Of a stretch of DNA of 64,000 nucleotides, positions 43,517 to 56,300 are shown in pieces. This DNA is from Pegoplata infirma (lineage: Eukaryota; Arthropoda; Insecta; Diptera; Anthomyiidae): NCBI GenBank assembly GCA_963921195.1, contig OY992538.1, positions 10,750,330 through 10,814,329 on the forward strand. The letters run 5' to 3'. Under the pieces are notes generated by a model. That model had not been told where the DNA came from and searched no databases. It saw only the letters and a list, made by a program, of their open reading frames with translations. Each line of letters starts with the position of its first letter. Position 1 is the first letter of the stretch. Position numbers and translations under genes: made by a program.

Positions 43517-45481
43517 CACTCAAAGAAATGAAAACTGTCATAAATATAATGAAAATCTTCATTTAAGATCGTCCAATGTAACAGCGTCATAAATACAATG
43601 AAATAGTTTCATAATTGTAGTTTCATAACTAGTAAAAATCATTTCGTATATAGCCATGTATAAATATATACAAATATATCTTTTAATACATACTGTGATC
43701 TTATTATATTTAATTATATAAAAAATCAATCAGATAAGACCAAATTTCGTATCAAATTATATAAAATTTGATATAACTCCCGATAAAATTTTATATAATT
43801 TGATACGAATTTTGGTCTTATCTGAGTAATTTTTTATATAATTTTATGTAATTAGATAATTTTATGTAAAATTAGATATATTCGTAGCAATTTGTACATG
43901 GATATATACAAAACCATTTTTACTAGGGAATATTTATTAAATTTTTCATTATTTTTATGAAAGGTTGAATAAAATTAAATAAACTTTTGTGAAACTCTTC
44001 ATAAATATAATGAAATGTTTCATAAATACTATGAAACTTTTCACAATTGTTTTTCTTCAATATTTGATCATATTATGAAACTATTTCATAGTATTTATGA
44101 AACACTGTATTGGTATAATGAAAAAGTTCCATATATATAATGAAATACTTAAAATATTTTTTTTTTTTTATAAAATGTTTCATAATTTATAAAACATTTC
44201 ATAATATTTTTGAAAAAGTTACATTGAACGAACTTTAATGACAGGTTTCATTATATCGCTCATTTACTTGTATAGTGTCATAACACAAAATGTTTGATAT
44301 TACAGAAAACCTGTTTAAAGTTTACAATTGAAAATTGGTTTACGTTGCAAAAGGCCCGTGAGAAGAACATGTTATAATGGCGTGTTCTCTTCTCAAACGG
44401 TGAGTTTAAAATATATTAATACGAATTTTTGACACAATATACCCAAAAACGACATATTTTGAGTTATGACATTATACAAGTAAATGTTCGATATTTATGA
44501 AAAGGTTTCATAGTATTTATGAAATGTTTCATTATTTTTTTTGAAATAAAATTTATAATATTAACATTGGAAGAACTAAAATAAGGAATTATAAATAAAA
44601 AAAACTTCGCCTTCAGGAGCTGAAATTTTGACCTAATTTTTTAAGCATATTATAAAAAATATGACATGACACGTTCAAGAATTTTTATACCCTCCAACTA
44701 CAGTATGGGGGTATACTCACTTTGTCATTCCGTGTGTAACGCATCGAAATATCGGTCTAGGACCCCATAAAGTATATATATTATTGATCAGTGATCGATT
44801 CTAAGACATTCAAGCGTCCGTCTGTCCGTCCGTCTGTGGAAGACACGATATAGTCCAAAATAAAAGTGATAGGCTACTGAAATTTGGCACATATATGTCT
44901 TATGTTCATAGGCTGGTTAATTTCGGAGATGGGCAAAATCGGACCAGGGGGGAAAAAGTTCCCCCTTGACGAAGTAAACCAACCCATGAAAAAAGGTTAC
45001 TTCTTATGGGTTTTTTTGTATTTTTGTTAAACAAATGAAACATTTTTATGCTTGAAAAAGTTCAAACTCTTGGACTTGGACCCAGGTGATTTGAAAATGA
45101 CTTTTTTCGGTCCGCCCCCTTTTGTGGGCGTGGATGTTAGCAAATAATTTATATAATGATGAAATTGTTTATCTTTTATACAAAAAGCATAGTAATTAAA
45201 TTTGTAAACATTTCTGACCAGAGAGAAGGTGTCCCCAAGGACACCCGACAAACCCCCTCCCCCCAAACACCCCTGCAATTTTTTTTTTTTAACGTTGGAG
45301 GGTATACAAGATTTGGCACAGCCGAATTTAACGCTCTCACTTGTTATTTATTAAACCATGAAACTTTATGAAGTGCATTTCATAGATTTTTTTATAAAAC
45401 TTCATTATATTTATGAAGGTTTGTGACAAAAATATTTATGAAACCATGTCATAAATATTATTCAGCATTTTTCTCTGAGTG
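43517..45481. mobile_element. TA-target MITE (CACTCAAAGAAA) with nested elements
   Basis: Left end CACTCAAAGAAATGAAAAC, right end TTTTTCTCTGAGTG, TA on each side (43515-43516, 45482-45483). The body repeats TTTCATAAATA and ATGAAAT in both directions. It holds an AT-hairpin MITE at about 43628-43927 and a P copy at 44691-45346. Confidence 0.75.
44691..45346. repeat. Family P dispersed repeat copy
   Basis: TTTTTATACCCTCCAACTAC through GTCCGTCTGTCCGTCCG to TTGGAGGGTATACAAG, TTGGCACAGCCGAAT and CTCACTTGTT. Non-coding; the ORFs on both strands in its second half are incidental. Confidence 0.8.
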
Positions 45482-45583
45482 TATGATTTAAAAACACCTT
45501 AAAGGTGTGTTTATATTGTATAAAAACTTTAGATTTTGCTGTAGCATAATCTTTGGCATTTAGTAAAAATATAATGCTGAAAT

Positions 45584-45846
45584 TAAGGGGCCTTTTCACA
45601 AAAAAAGTCATAAATCAATCATAACTAAATTTTTTCCATGTGGTTGTTGTAAACAATAATAAAAAAATTCAAATTTTGTTTGAAAATTTCAAAAAAATAA
45701 AGACCTGCTACCCACATTGTCTCAAAATTGACAAATAATTTTAAATTTTGAGACTTTTTATGATTGTGTTTACAACAAAAACATGGAATATGAAGTTTGA
45801 AAATAATAAAATTAGTCATAGCCAATCATAACTGTGAATAGGCCTG
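45584..45846. mobile_element. Family S MITE, second copy
   Basis: GGGGCCTTTTCACA ... GTGAATAGGCCTG; nearly the same sequence as 43147-43409 in the same orientation. Left flank TAA; right flank AAA, so the duplication has mutated or the end is slightly different. Confidence 0.7.
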
Positions 45847-46300
45847 AAAGAGTAAGCAATATAATATCATTTATGATTTTTCTAAATAAATAAATCGACT
45901 TTAAATTAAATGACTTGTTATATCTGTTTTTTTTTTTAATTAAACAATATTTTGATTTCTATTCGCCTTTTTAATATTAATCATATATTAAATAAATGCC
46001 TAGAATTATGCTACAACAAAATCGAACTTTTTTTTATAAAAATCATCAAAAATTAAACGACTCATTGTCGGTGGTATGATGTAAACACACCTTAATTTGT
46101 ATTTTGATTTCTTTTAATTTAAAAAAAACCTATTGATAAAATAATTTATTGGCTTATGCAAGTGTTAATTTGTTTAAAAAAATGACAAATGCATACATGT
46201 TTATTATATATTTAAATTCCTGATAATTAAGTTAGTAATCATTAAAAATATATAAAATAATAAATTACATGAAAAAATTTATTTCAAAAAAAATAAAATG
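45847..46300. other. AT-rich DNA, no gene recognised
   Basis: No exon or repeat boundary found. Confidence 0.5.
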
Positions 46301-46302
46301 TA

Positions 46303-46475
46303 CACTCTAAATAAAATGATTTCAGTTTCCTACTATAAATTGGGTAAATTTACACAAAATGTGTAGTTTTACCAAAAAATTGTTGGAAACCTACACATTT
46401 ATAGTAGTATATTATTTGAATTTGTTGAAATTTACCCAATTTATAGTAGGAAACTGGACTCATTTGTTTAGAGTG
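46303..46475. mobile_element. Short complete MITE, 173 bp, TA target
   Basis: Inverted ends of ~48 bp: CACTCTAAATAAAATGATTT plus TACTATAAATTGGGTAAATT, mirrored at the right ending GTTTAGAGTG. TA on both sides. The centre carries an ACACATTTATAGTAG variant. Non-coding. Confidence 0.85.
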
Positions 46476-47029
46476 TATGATAAATAATTTAAAAATTTTT
46501 TATTTTAAATTTTAAATTCTATAGAATTATAATGAACAACGGGACGTATACGTGATATAAGAAAGAAATAGTTACACAGTGCAACATTTATGAAGTCATC
46601 GGGTGCAAACTTTGTATTGTGGAATCGAAACTAACAAAACCCCATTTGGTTTATTATATATTTTGGTAAAAACTTTATTTTTTAAAGAACATGCAATTTT
46701 TCTCACGGCTATATCTCGTAAACCAATTCAATTTTTGTTTTCTTGTCTTCGGAACAATTCTTTCCATAAAATTGGAAAACAAAGTGTACACCTAAGTAGA
46801 GAACCAAAAAAAAAAACTCTAGTGCCTCAAGACTAATAGTAGTAATAATTTTCTATAGATTTGATATGGAAATTTAAAATTGAATATAACCTTTTTTATC
46901 ATAAATTTTATAGAAATGTTATGAACAACAGGACGTATACGTGTTATCAGAGAGAATTAATTATTACTCATACGTTATGGGGGTTTTTGGTGTTTTTCTA
47001 ATTTATATCAGAAATTAAAGGGGATAAAC
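46476..47029. other. AT-rich DNA, partial repeats
   Basis: AATGAACAACGGGACGTATACGTGA (46530) recurs in variant form at 46920, so there is a local ~390-bp duplication. No gene. Confidence 0.45.
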
Positions 47030-49215
47030 AACACCGTGCTACAAAAAATACAAAATCGAATATACTTTTGAAATGAGGTAGTTAAGCTCGTAGGTCTCGC
47101 CGAAAAGATCACAAAAATGCCCATCAAACTTGTCAGACACTCTCAAATTTTAAAGTTATTGTCAAAAATACTTTTTTTGTGGCATTTCTCACTAAACCAC
47201 GTGTAACTTAAAAAGTTTTCAACCGATTTTCAATTTTTTAACTGTTTTGTATAGAAGAAGAATAGGGCTTTTTATGTGTGTGAATTGGTCTATACATATA
47301 AGAAAGATATTTATTGATTTTTTCAACAATATCTAATTTTTTTGTTTTTTTTTTGAAAACTGTTCAAGTTATTCGATTTTTTTCTGCTATAGTTTGCTCT
47401 ACAATATTTATATTTATAAACGCATTCTTAAAGAGAATTTAATTGTGAATACGATGAGCTTTATGCAGAAAAAATCAAATAACAATTGACAGAGTTGTGA
47501 TAATTTTTCTAAAAAACAAAAAACTTTTTTTGGGATTTTTTTCACTAAACCACGTGTAACTTAAAAAGTTTTCAACCGATTTTCAATTTTTTAACTGTTT
47601 TGGATAGAAGAAGGATAGGGCTTTTTATGTGCGTAAATTGGTCTATACATATAAGAAAGATATGTATTGATTTTTTTCAACAAATATCTATTTCTTTTGT
47701 TATTTTTTTAAATTTTTTTGAGTTTATCGATTTTTTTTCTGCTGTAGTTTGCTCAACAATATTTATATTTATGAAAGTATTCTTAAAGAGAATTTAATTG
47801 TGAATACGATGAGTTTTATGCTGAAAAAATTGAATAACAATTGACAGAGTGGTGATAATTTTTCTAAAAAACAAAATTAATATTTTGCATGGAATTGCCG
47901 TTCGGACGGACAACCCAGGCAAAAAAATAAAAAAATAAACGAAAATACTGAGTGGTCGCGTATCATTATTTTAAGGGTTTTTGGCCCCTGAATTCGAATT
48001 TGACCTTGAAATTGCGCTATCTTATTAAGTTTTTGATATATCAATTTATGTTAAATATCCCAAAAACCTGACGAGATAGAGCAATTTAATGGCCAGATTC
48101 GGATTCAGCGCTCCAAAAACCTTTAAAAATATTGTACATAACCATTTATGATAAATTTATTTTTTTTACCTGGGTTATCTGAATGGCGATTTCCGGCAAA
48201 ATCTTACACTCAGAAAATTATGTAAGTTACTACATGTTAGTTGTTTGTATATTTTGCAGTAGTTAGTTGTTTTCAACTACAAAGTCAGTTGTTTTTGTAT
48301 GAAAAATATCAAACAACTATTTCTGTTAGTTATTTTAAGTCGTTTTTTTGAATAACTAACAAAAAAGTACTGTAATGTAGTTACAGTTATTTAAAGTAGT
48401 TAATTTTATTTTTTTTATCTCTGAAAAATTTTCAAAGTTTTTTCCAAAAAATAAAAATAAATTTTCGTTTTTTTTTTATTTTTCACAAAAAAAAAACTTG
48501 GAAAAAATTTGGTCGTAAATTTTTTTGAAAAACAAAAATTATATATTGATTATTTTATTTTTACTACATTTTAGTTGTTTTGACTACAAATGTAAGTAGT
48601 TTTTACTACATAAGTCAGTTGTTTTTTTGTTAGTTAAAATAACTTACATTGTTAGTTGATTTAACTGAAAAAGTAGTTAAACCCAAAACAACTTACAAAG
48701 TAGTTATTTTAACTGTCATTTTCAGTTGATTTTACTAACATAATTTTTTGAGTGTAATTTTCATTTTTAGAAAAATTATCACAACTCTGTCAATTCTTAT
48801 GTGATTTTTTCAGGATAAAGTTCACAGTATTCAGAATTAAATTTTCTTTAAAAATATGTAAATATAAAGGTTGTTAAACGAACTATATTATTTTTCAAAA
48901 AATATCAAAAATATTAGATATTTTAGAAAAAATCAATAGATATCTTTCTTATATGTGTAGACCAATTTACACACATAGAAAGACCTATCTCTCTTCTATC
49001 AAAAACAGTTAAAAATTTTAAAATCGGTTGAAAATTTTCTAAATTACACAAGGCTTAGTGAGCAAAGTCCCAAAAAAAAAACGATTTTTTTTGACAATAA
49101 CTCTAAAATTTGAGGGTGTCTGGCAAGTTAAATTGGCATTTTTGTGATCTACTCCACAAAACCAACAACATATACCATGTCACATCAAAAGTATTTTTTC
49201 ACTGTAGCACAGTGT
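47030..49215. mobile_element. Large U element with CACCGTGCTAC / GTAGCACAGTG ends
   Basis: Left arm: CACGTGTAACTTAAAAAG, GTTTTCAACCGATTTTC, AAGAAAGATATTTATTG, CAATTGACAGAGTTGTG; part of this is repeated directly at about 47520-47880. The right arm (48760-49200) is the inverse. It is interrupted by the MITE at 48207-48754. The small hairpin GAATTCGAATTTGACCT lies near the centre. Relative of 38485-41011. Non-coding. Confidence 0.7.
48207..48754. mobile_element. TA-target MITE (CACTCAGAAAATTATG), 548 bp
   Basis: Ends CACTCAGAAAATTATGTAAG and CATAATTTTTTGAGTG, TA on both sides. The body is made of GTAGTTAGTTGTTTT and its relatives in both directions. The empty site is in the other U element: minus-strand GCAAAATCTTAATTCTC at about 39630-39650. 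Confidence 0.85.
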
Positions 49216-50483
49216 AATACTTGAATTCTAAATGGTTAATTTTAAAAAAAAAAAAATAAATTCTAGTGCACAGTGGAGCAGAATCAAAATATTTGGAAAA
49301 TAAATAAAACATTTTTTTTATAAGATCAGCAGAACATCACCCATGGCAACAAAGAAAGAAGAGTTTCAAATAACTCACATTTCGTTAGATTTAAAATAAA
49401 TTATATTTTTCAAACAAACATCACAAAACAAACTTCATTTCAATTCAAATACAGTTACAATACCAGCAGCATTTTCCATTTTCCACAAAAACAAACAGAA
49501 ACTATTTTTGCTTGTACAGATTAAAAGTTATGGTTTATTTGAATAAATAAATTCTAAAATAAAGTTCAAAAGGGCGTAAACTTTCTTTTAATAAATAAAA
49601 AAAAATATACAAAAACCAATCATGGATGGTTCTTTTACAAAATCTATATCAAATACTTAAAGGTTACTAAAACTGTAAAAAACATGTTTAATTAATATTT
49701 TGTTTTATGAAAAATAATCGCAAAAAAAAACTCTAAAGTTTAATAATTAAGAAAGGGGGAAAATTTATTCAGCATTTGCATTTTGTTAAAAGTATATTGA
49801 GGGAAAATATCTTATACTAAATACTTGGTATTTATACCCTACGATATCAATTAGGGATTTCGAATTTTTGAAAATAAAATTGGTCATTCCGTCTTTAAAT
49901 CAGAGAAATGTCGTGCTAAAAGCAAAACGTAACATTGGGGGTGGCCATTAGGGCTAGCTTTCGAATTCGGATTTTTTTCTAATTTGAAAACGCTTGCCCC
50001 AAAAATATAGACAATTATGACCCTTTTACGGGTAAAACACAAAAAAATTACATACATTCAGTTTTTTTTTATCTCATGTCAGTGCGTCTTTTAGATGCAG
50101 CCCTTTATATTTTTCCCACTATATGGCGCAATTTTTGCTTAAATTTTTTGACAAAAAAAATATTTTTTTATTTCTTTTTTATCAAAATAAATGAACCGAT
50201 TTGAAAATTTTTCATAAAAATAGCAAATTTCACAAAAATAATAAAAAAAAAAATTAATAAATAGTAAAAAATATGCAAAAATATGCACTAACAAATCAAT
50301 GCCATTTTTAAGCAAATTCGATGATTCGCGAAGATAAATACTTTAAGTTTTGCTCATGCTAACGACAACAAACATGTATACAATTTTAAAAATTTATTTG
50401 TTTAATCGAATAAATCAAAAATGCCAAATGTCGATTAATCGTTTAATCGAACAATAAAAAAACCGGATTAATTGATCACTCTA
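49216..50483. other. AT-rich DNA, no gene recognised
   Basis: Mostly homopolymer-rich; a TTCGATTAAACGATTAATCG-type palindromic patch at 50400-50475. No exon. Confidence 0.5.
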
Positions 50484-51074
50484 TAATATACGTTTGAAAC
50501 TAGAGACTAAATATAGTAAAACTGCATTTACAGTTTTTAATTTCATGTTCCTGTTTCCTTTTAAAAGGACTTCAAAGTTTTAGAGGATTAAATTTTATAA
50601 AATATTTTTTTAATAGTTTTACTTGTCCTAGGATGCCACTATTGAATGGATATGAAAGAGGAGGATCTCCCATAATTTTCCTATTTTATTATTTTTACAA
50701 AACAGGAAAAAGAAAGCAAGTTACGTCCATTTAAAAATGTGTCCTTCAATTTCATTTAAAATTTTCAACAAAATATTTTGATAAAGTTTTCAAATAACTT
50801 GATTCACATTCTTTTATCCTTATATGACAAAATCGAAAAATGGAAAAATTAGGGAGATTCTCCTCTTTTATCTGCTGTCACTTGTTTCATCCTAGAACAA
50901 TTACAAATATTTCAAAAATATTTTTCAAAATGTATCCTTTAAAACTTTGAAGTCCTTTCAATAGGAAACAGGAATACGAAATGAAAAACTGTAAATGCAG
51001 TTTTACTCCATTTAATCTCTCCTTTCAGACGTATTTCATTCGGTTCATGCTTAATATTGGCTGTCAGACGGTGT
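50484..51074. mobile_element. Family R TIR element
   Basis: ATATACGTTTGAAACTAGAG and GCATTTACAGTTTTTAATTT near the left end; AAAAACTGTAAATGCAGTTT and CTGTCAGACGGTGT at the right end. Inner inverted blocks flank an unrelated core (50640-50900). Non-coding. Confidence 0.7.
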
Positions 51075-51135
51075 ATATACGGGGCCCTAGATCTGTATTT
51101 CGAAGAATTTCAAATGGAATATCACCATTGTCTCG

Positions 51136-51200
51136 TTGTAGCGAAACAGGCCAAGGCTTTTGGTGGGAATCGAACCCACGACCACCACACTCATATGTAA
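51136..51200 (-). other. tRNA-derived SINE fragment (B box)
   Basis: On the minus strand GTGGTCGTGGGTTCGATTCC, then CACCAAAAGCCTTGG: a perfect RNA polymerase III B box in a T-arm-like stem (GTGGG...CCCAC). No A box at the right distance upstream, so a truncated SINE or tRNA relic. Confidence 0.65.
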
Positions 51201-53012
51201 AATATAATAACAGGTGATTCAAAAATACACGCCACAGATCTTCAAAATTTTCAAGAAATATTTATTTTTTTTTTTTTTGGGGAGAGGGAGGTAAAATTTT
51301 CTCAATTAAAAAAACTGTATTTTAGTTTTAATAGAAATCTGATTTTCATGGAAGCACATTATAGGGCATTTTAAGATCTGGCACTACCGTATTACGCACT
51401 CTTAACTTTTTGTGTTAGTAAAATATCTCTTAGATGTGGACGGAGAAGAAACAAGTTTATAAAGGAGATGTTTTGTTTTGAGAAAATATTTGGTTTTCTA
51501 TAGTTTTAAAAATATTAAAAAAAAAAAAAACAAATATTACAAGTAGATAATGTTTTTGAACAGAATATTTGATAGTTTGAAATTTTGGTCCTTTATCTTT
51601 TTTTTTTGCTCAGTCAAAGAGCAAATAAAACCAACATAAGAGAAGAGGTGTATTTTGGGGGTGTATTTATTAATGCCAAAAACAAAAATAAAAAAAATGC
51701 AAACACTGGTTCTTGCGGTTGTGGTATTAGAGTGGCAATTTTTTCTTTAACTTTTGAGTTTTCCAAGCGTCCAAGCAAATTGTTATTCTATTAAAACTAT
51801 AAATTATATGATACACAGGATCGCCATAGGTTAAATTAGTCTTAGCAAATTTCAAATAGCGAGATCGCGAAAACCGATTGAACGATTTGAATTCATATTC
51901 AGCGCATCAAAATTAAAAATATATGATGCAAGAAATATACTTTTTTAAGTTTTTTTTTAGTCTTAAAAAATCTAAAACTTTACTCGCCGGGTACCACGGG
52001 TTAGTTAAACCCGATTTTCCTCCAATTTGTACCACACAAGTTGTAGGTCAAGTAGAATAAAAATTTGCGAGGACATTAAAAAGTGCAAAAAAAAACTTTT
52101 TTGGTATAAAAAAAAACTTTTTTTGGCATAAAAAAAACTTTTTTGGCATAAAAAAAATGCCACTCTATTGTGGTATATTTATCTTTTTCTGTTTGTATGG
52201 GTAAGTGAATAAGTTTTGAGCGTGTTGTATTGTTGTTGCTGTTGTTTTTGTTGTTTAACTGTAAGTACTAGTAGTGGTAAATACTAATGTCTAACTTTAC
52301 ATGAAATGATACTCAAAAGTTGTATAGTAAAAGCTAAATACACACGGAAGACAACGGCGAAGACGAAGACGACGACGATGATAATAAACGATGCTAAAGA
52401 ACACCAAAAACACAACTTTACAAATAAAGAAACAAAAAAAACTTAATAACAAACAACTTTTCCAATGTGAAAAACTTTTGTAATTTTCTTGCGCCTTTTT
52501 TTTTTGTTTCCTGTCTTGTAGTTGATTTTTTTTGCAATTTTTTCTTACAAAACATTATTACAGTTATGAAGGCGAATGTATTTGTTTTGTTGTATATTAT
52601 GTGTTTTCTTGCATGATGTTGCATGTAGTAGTTTACATATATTCGGGGAATTATATTTAGGTTTGGATAGTTTTTTTAATGTAAAAATAGTACACAAAAG
52701 ATTCCTTTATAGTTTAGGGTTTGTTTTTTTGTCTTTGTTGCATGCTTTGGAATTTTTATGCATTTGAAAAATTAAAAAAAAGTAAAAACTCCTTAAAAAA
52801 ACAAAATAATTGAAATTAATAAATAAATAATAAAAAACTTGAATTTCCTTGTAAAAATGAATTAGATCTTATTTGATATTTCAAAAGAATTGGAGGCCAT
52901 ACAATGTGCATTTCTTCTACAGTATTAAAAAAAATATTTTTTCTTTAGTTGTTGGAAATTTTTTTAGAAAAAATCGATTTAGAAATATTTTCAAAAAATT
53001 GTCTTAAAAATG
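51201..53012. other. AT-rich DNA, no gene recognised
   Basis: Contains three AAAAAACTTTTTTGGCAT-type tandem copies at 52090-52160, a GAAGACGAAGACGACGACG patch at 52355-52380 and TTGTTGTTG runs at 52225. No splice-bounded exon found. Confidence 0.45.
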
Positions 53013-53188
53013 CACGAGTAAAAAAATTTTATATAATTATATATTATTTGATAACATTATATATAATTCTATAAGATTATATATAGAGGTTTCTGTTTTC
53101 AAAAAATATAAAATTAGATAAAATAATATATACTTTGATATAATTATATTTTTATCAAATTTCAAAAAATTTTATCAAATTATATATA

Positions 53189-53360
53189 ACACCGTCCGAC
53201 AAAAATGAAAAAAGTCGGTAAACACGAACTGGATAATATACGTTTGAAACTAGAGACTAAATTTAGTAAAACTACATTTACAGTTTTTCATATCGTGATC
53301 CTGTTTCCTTTTAAAAGGACTTCAAAATTTTAGATGATTAAATTTTATAAAATATTTGTT
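53189..53360. mobile_element. Family R element, left part, interrupted by the LINE
   Basis: ACACCGTCCGACAAAAATG, ATATACGTTTGAAACTAGAG and ATCCTGTTTCCTTTTAAAAG match the other R copies up to the LINE. The continuation CTTTTACTTGTCC resumes at 56604, as in the R copy at 50620-50632. Confidence 0.75.
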
Positions 53361-53371
53361 TAATACTTTTA

Positions 53372-56300
53372 TATATTTGTTCCTTTTACTCCTGCAAGGA
53401 GCATAGGGCCGCCACAAGGTTATTCCAATAAATTCGATCTGATGCATGGTGTTTGACTTCATTCCAACACAGGTTTAAATGGGATATTTCGGTTTCAATT
53501 TGCCGTTTCCAGGTGTGTGATGGCCTTCCGATACGTCGACTGCCTTGCGGGTTGCAATCTATAGCTTGTTTAGCAATATCGTTGGGTTGTTTACGCAATG
53601 TATGTCCAATCCAATTCCATTTACGTTTACGGATTTCAATTTGGATAGGCCGTTGACTAGTTTCTGACCAGAGACGGTAATTTGTGATTGTTCTAGGCCA
53701 GAATATATGTAGAATCTTTCTCAAGCATTTATTTACGAAAACTTGGATGGAGTGTATGTCACGTGGTGCTGCATTCCACTTCTCGCATCCATACAAGAGT
53801 GTGGACTTTACATTCGAGTTGAAAATCTTTAATTTCGTCCTTTTTGACATATATGATGAGTTCCACACTGACTTGAGTTGGCCAAATGATTGCCGGGCTT
53901 TGTTTATGCGGCTAGATATATCTTCTTTGGAACCACCACTTTTGTCCAGTATGGCTACCAGGTAACAGAATGATTCTACTTCATCAAGCGCTTGATTCTG
54001 AACGGTTAGTACTCGCTCATTGTTTACGTTTATTCGCATTGTTTTTGTTTTGCCTATATTTATTTTCAAACCAACATGCGATGCAGTTTCTTGGACCAGT
54101 GCTAGCTTAGATTGCATGTCTGAAAAGGTGTGCGTAAGTAGACAAATGTCATCCGCGTAGTCAAGGTCCTCCAATCTGCCTTGGAGACCCCAAGTGATTC
54201 CTCTTCTATGGGGTGTTGCCTTATTCATTACTACGTCGAGTACGCAGTTAAATAGCAAGGGAGATAAAACACAACCTGGACGAACACCGGAGTTAACGCT
54301 TATCTTGTTGCTCAGTTGTTTTTCGTGCAGAATTCGACAGGTGGCGTTTTCATATAGACCTTTAATAAGTTTTATTAGCTTGGCAGGTACCCCTTTATAT
54401 TCCAAAGCGCTCCATATGGCTGCGTAGCTTAGGGTGTCAAAAGCCTTTTCGAAATCTATAAAAGTTAGGTACAACGGTGATCTCCATTCTACAGATTGCT
54501 CTATTATCACTCTTAAACTATTAATGTGATTGACACAGGATTTGTGTGCGCGGAGACCGGCTTGTTCCGTTCTAAGCTCAGGAATAAGAGAGGTTGAAAG
54601 TCTTTTATTTATTATGTGTGCGATCACCTTGTTAATCATACTCAAAAGCGTAATGCCTCTCCAATTTTTACGGGCTGTTAGGTCCCCTTTCTTTGGCAAA
54701 TTTATGATAACTCCTTCAGAAATTTCCTCTGGGAGAAGTTCCGTACTCCAGAATTGGTTAATAATAGGGGAAAGCAAATTAGCACTAGTTGTTGCATCAA
54801 TTTTTAACATCTCTGGAGAAATATTGTCTATGCCAGGCGATTTGTTGTTTTTAAGCGATTTTATTGCTTCGCAAATTTCAATAATATTGGGAGAGTCGGT
54901 GGAGATATTTGTGTTCGAAGTGTGTGATTCACAACTGCATATTGTCTGTTGTATGGGTAGAGAAGACGATAACATAGTTTCATAAAATTCTTCCCAAAGT
55001 TTCAGTTGTTGTTGTTTAGATGTAACGAGTTCTCCAGCATCGTTTTTTAATGGCTTGACCGTGGGTTTTGAGGTATTAGTTAATTTCTTTGCCGCACGAT
55101 AGAGATCTCCCATGCGATACGTTTCGGCAGCAGCCTGTGCCTCTTTTGAGATATTGTTAACCCAGTTTCGTTTGTCGCGCCGGGCACTTCGATTGACTTC
55201 TCGGTTGAGGCGATTGTGCAACTGTTGACATAATGCTTTGGACGAACGCGTTCTGCTAATATTAATTGAAGCTTTGGCTTCCTTTCTCTCCAGCACCAGT
55301 TTCCACGTTTCATCACTGATCCACTCTTTACGGGAATTGTTCTTGTATCCCAAGTGATTGTCAGCAGCTTTAGTAAATATCTTTTTAGTTTCCTCCCAGC
55401 AACGATTTCTGTTATTATTCTGAAGCGATGTTTTTAATGCAGAAGTGAAGGAATTTGCAACTGTTGAATCTTTGAGCTTATCAACGTTATACCTTCTTTG
55501 GAAGATTTGTGTGTTTTTCTCAATGGCGGCAATTGTTATGCGGATTGTTGCGATTACCAAATGATGATCACTTGCGACATCGGCTCCTCTTTTATTACGC
55601 ACATCTAAAAGCGAACCTCGCCATTTCTTACTGATAGTGATGTGGTCGATCTGGTTCTCAGTTATTCCGTCAGGGGAAACCCAAGTCACTTTGTGTACCC
55701 TTGGATGAGGAAATAACGTACCACCAATAACAAGATTGTTTGTCGAACAAGTCTCCACTAGCAACTCTCCATTCTCTGTCAACCGCCCTAATCCATGCTT
55801 ACCCATTGTGCTCTCTACACTTGTGTTGTCAGCTCCAACTTGAGCGTTAAAGTCACCCATCATTATCACAATATCACCTCGATGTACTGATGTTAATACT
55901 CTACTAAGAAGGTCGTAAAATGATTCTTTTGAAGATAATTCGGCTGCTTCTGTTGGTGCGTAGCACTGAATGCATGTAAGATTGCGGGTTCGAGTACGCA
56001 ATCTTGCAGTTATAATACGATCTGAGTGTGGCTTCCACTCGATAAGGGCTTTCTTCGCTGGCTGTGACAGTAAGATGCCCACCCCACTGGATCTAGGTTC
56101 ATCACTTGTCTTCCCGGAATAGAGTAGGGTAAGACCATCGGCAGTTGTAAATTTACCCGAATCATACCATCGTGTTTCGCACAGTCCGAGCATTGTAAGC
56201 TTGTAGTTGTTAAATTCTTTGCAGACCTGTGCCAGACGGGATGTTTCCGAGAGCGACCTAACATTCCATGTTCCAATTCGTGTCCTTGTTTTCATGGCAA

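Noticed and set aside
54530..54985. 151-codon plus-strand ORF inside the LINE
   Set aside because: Antisense shadow of the RT coding frame.
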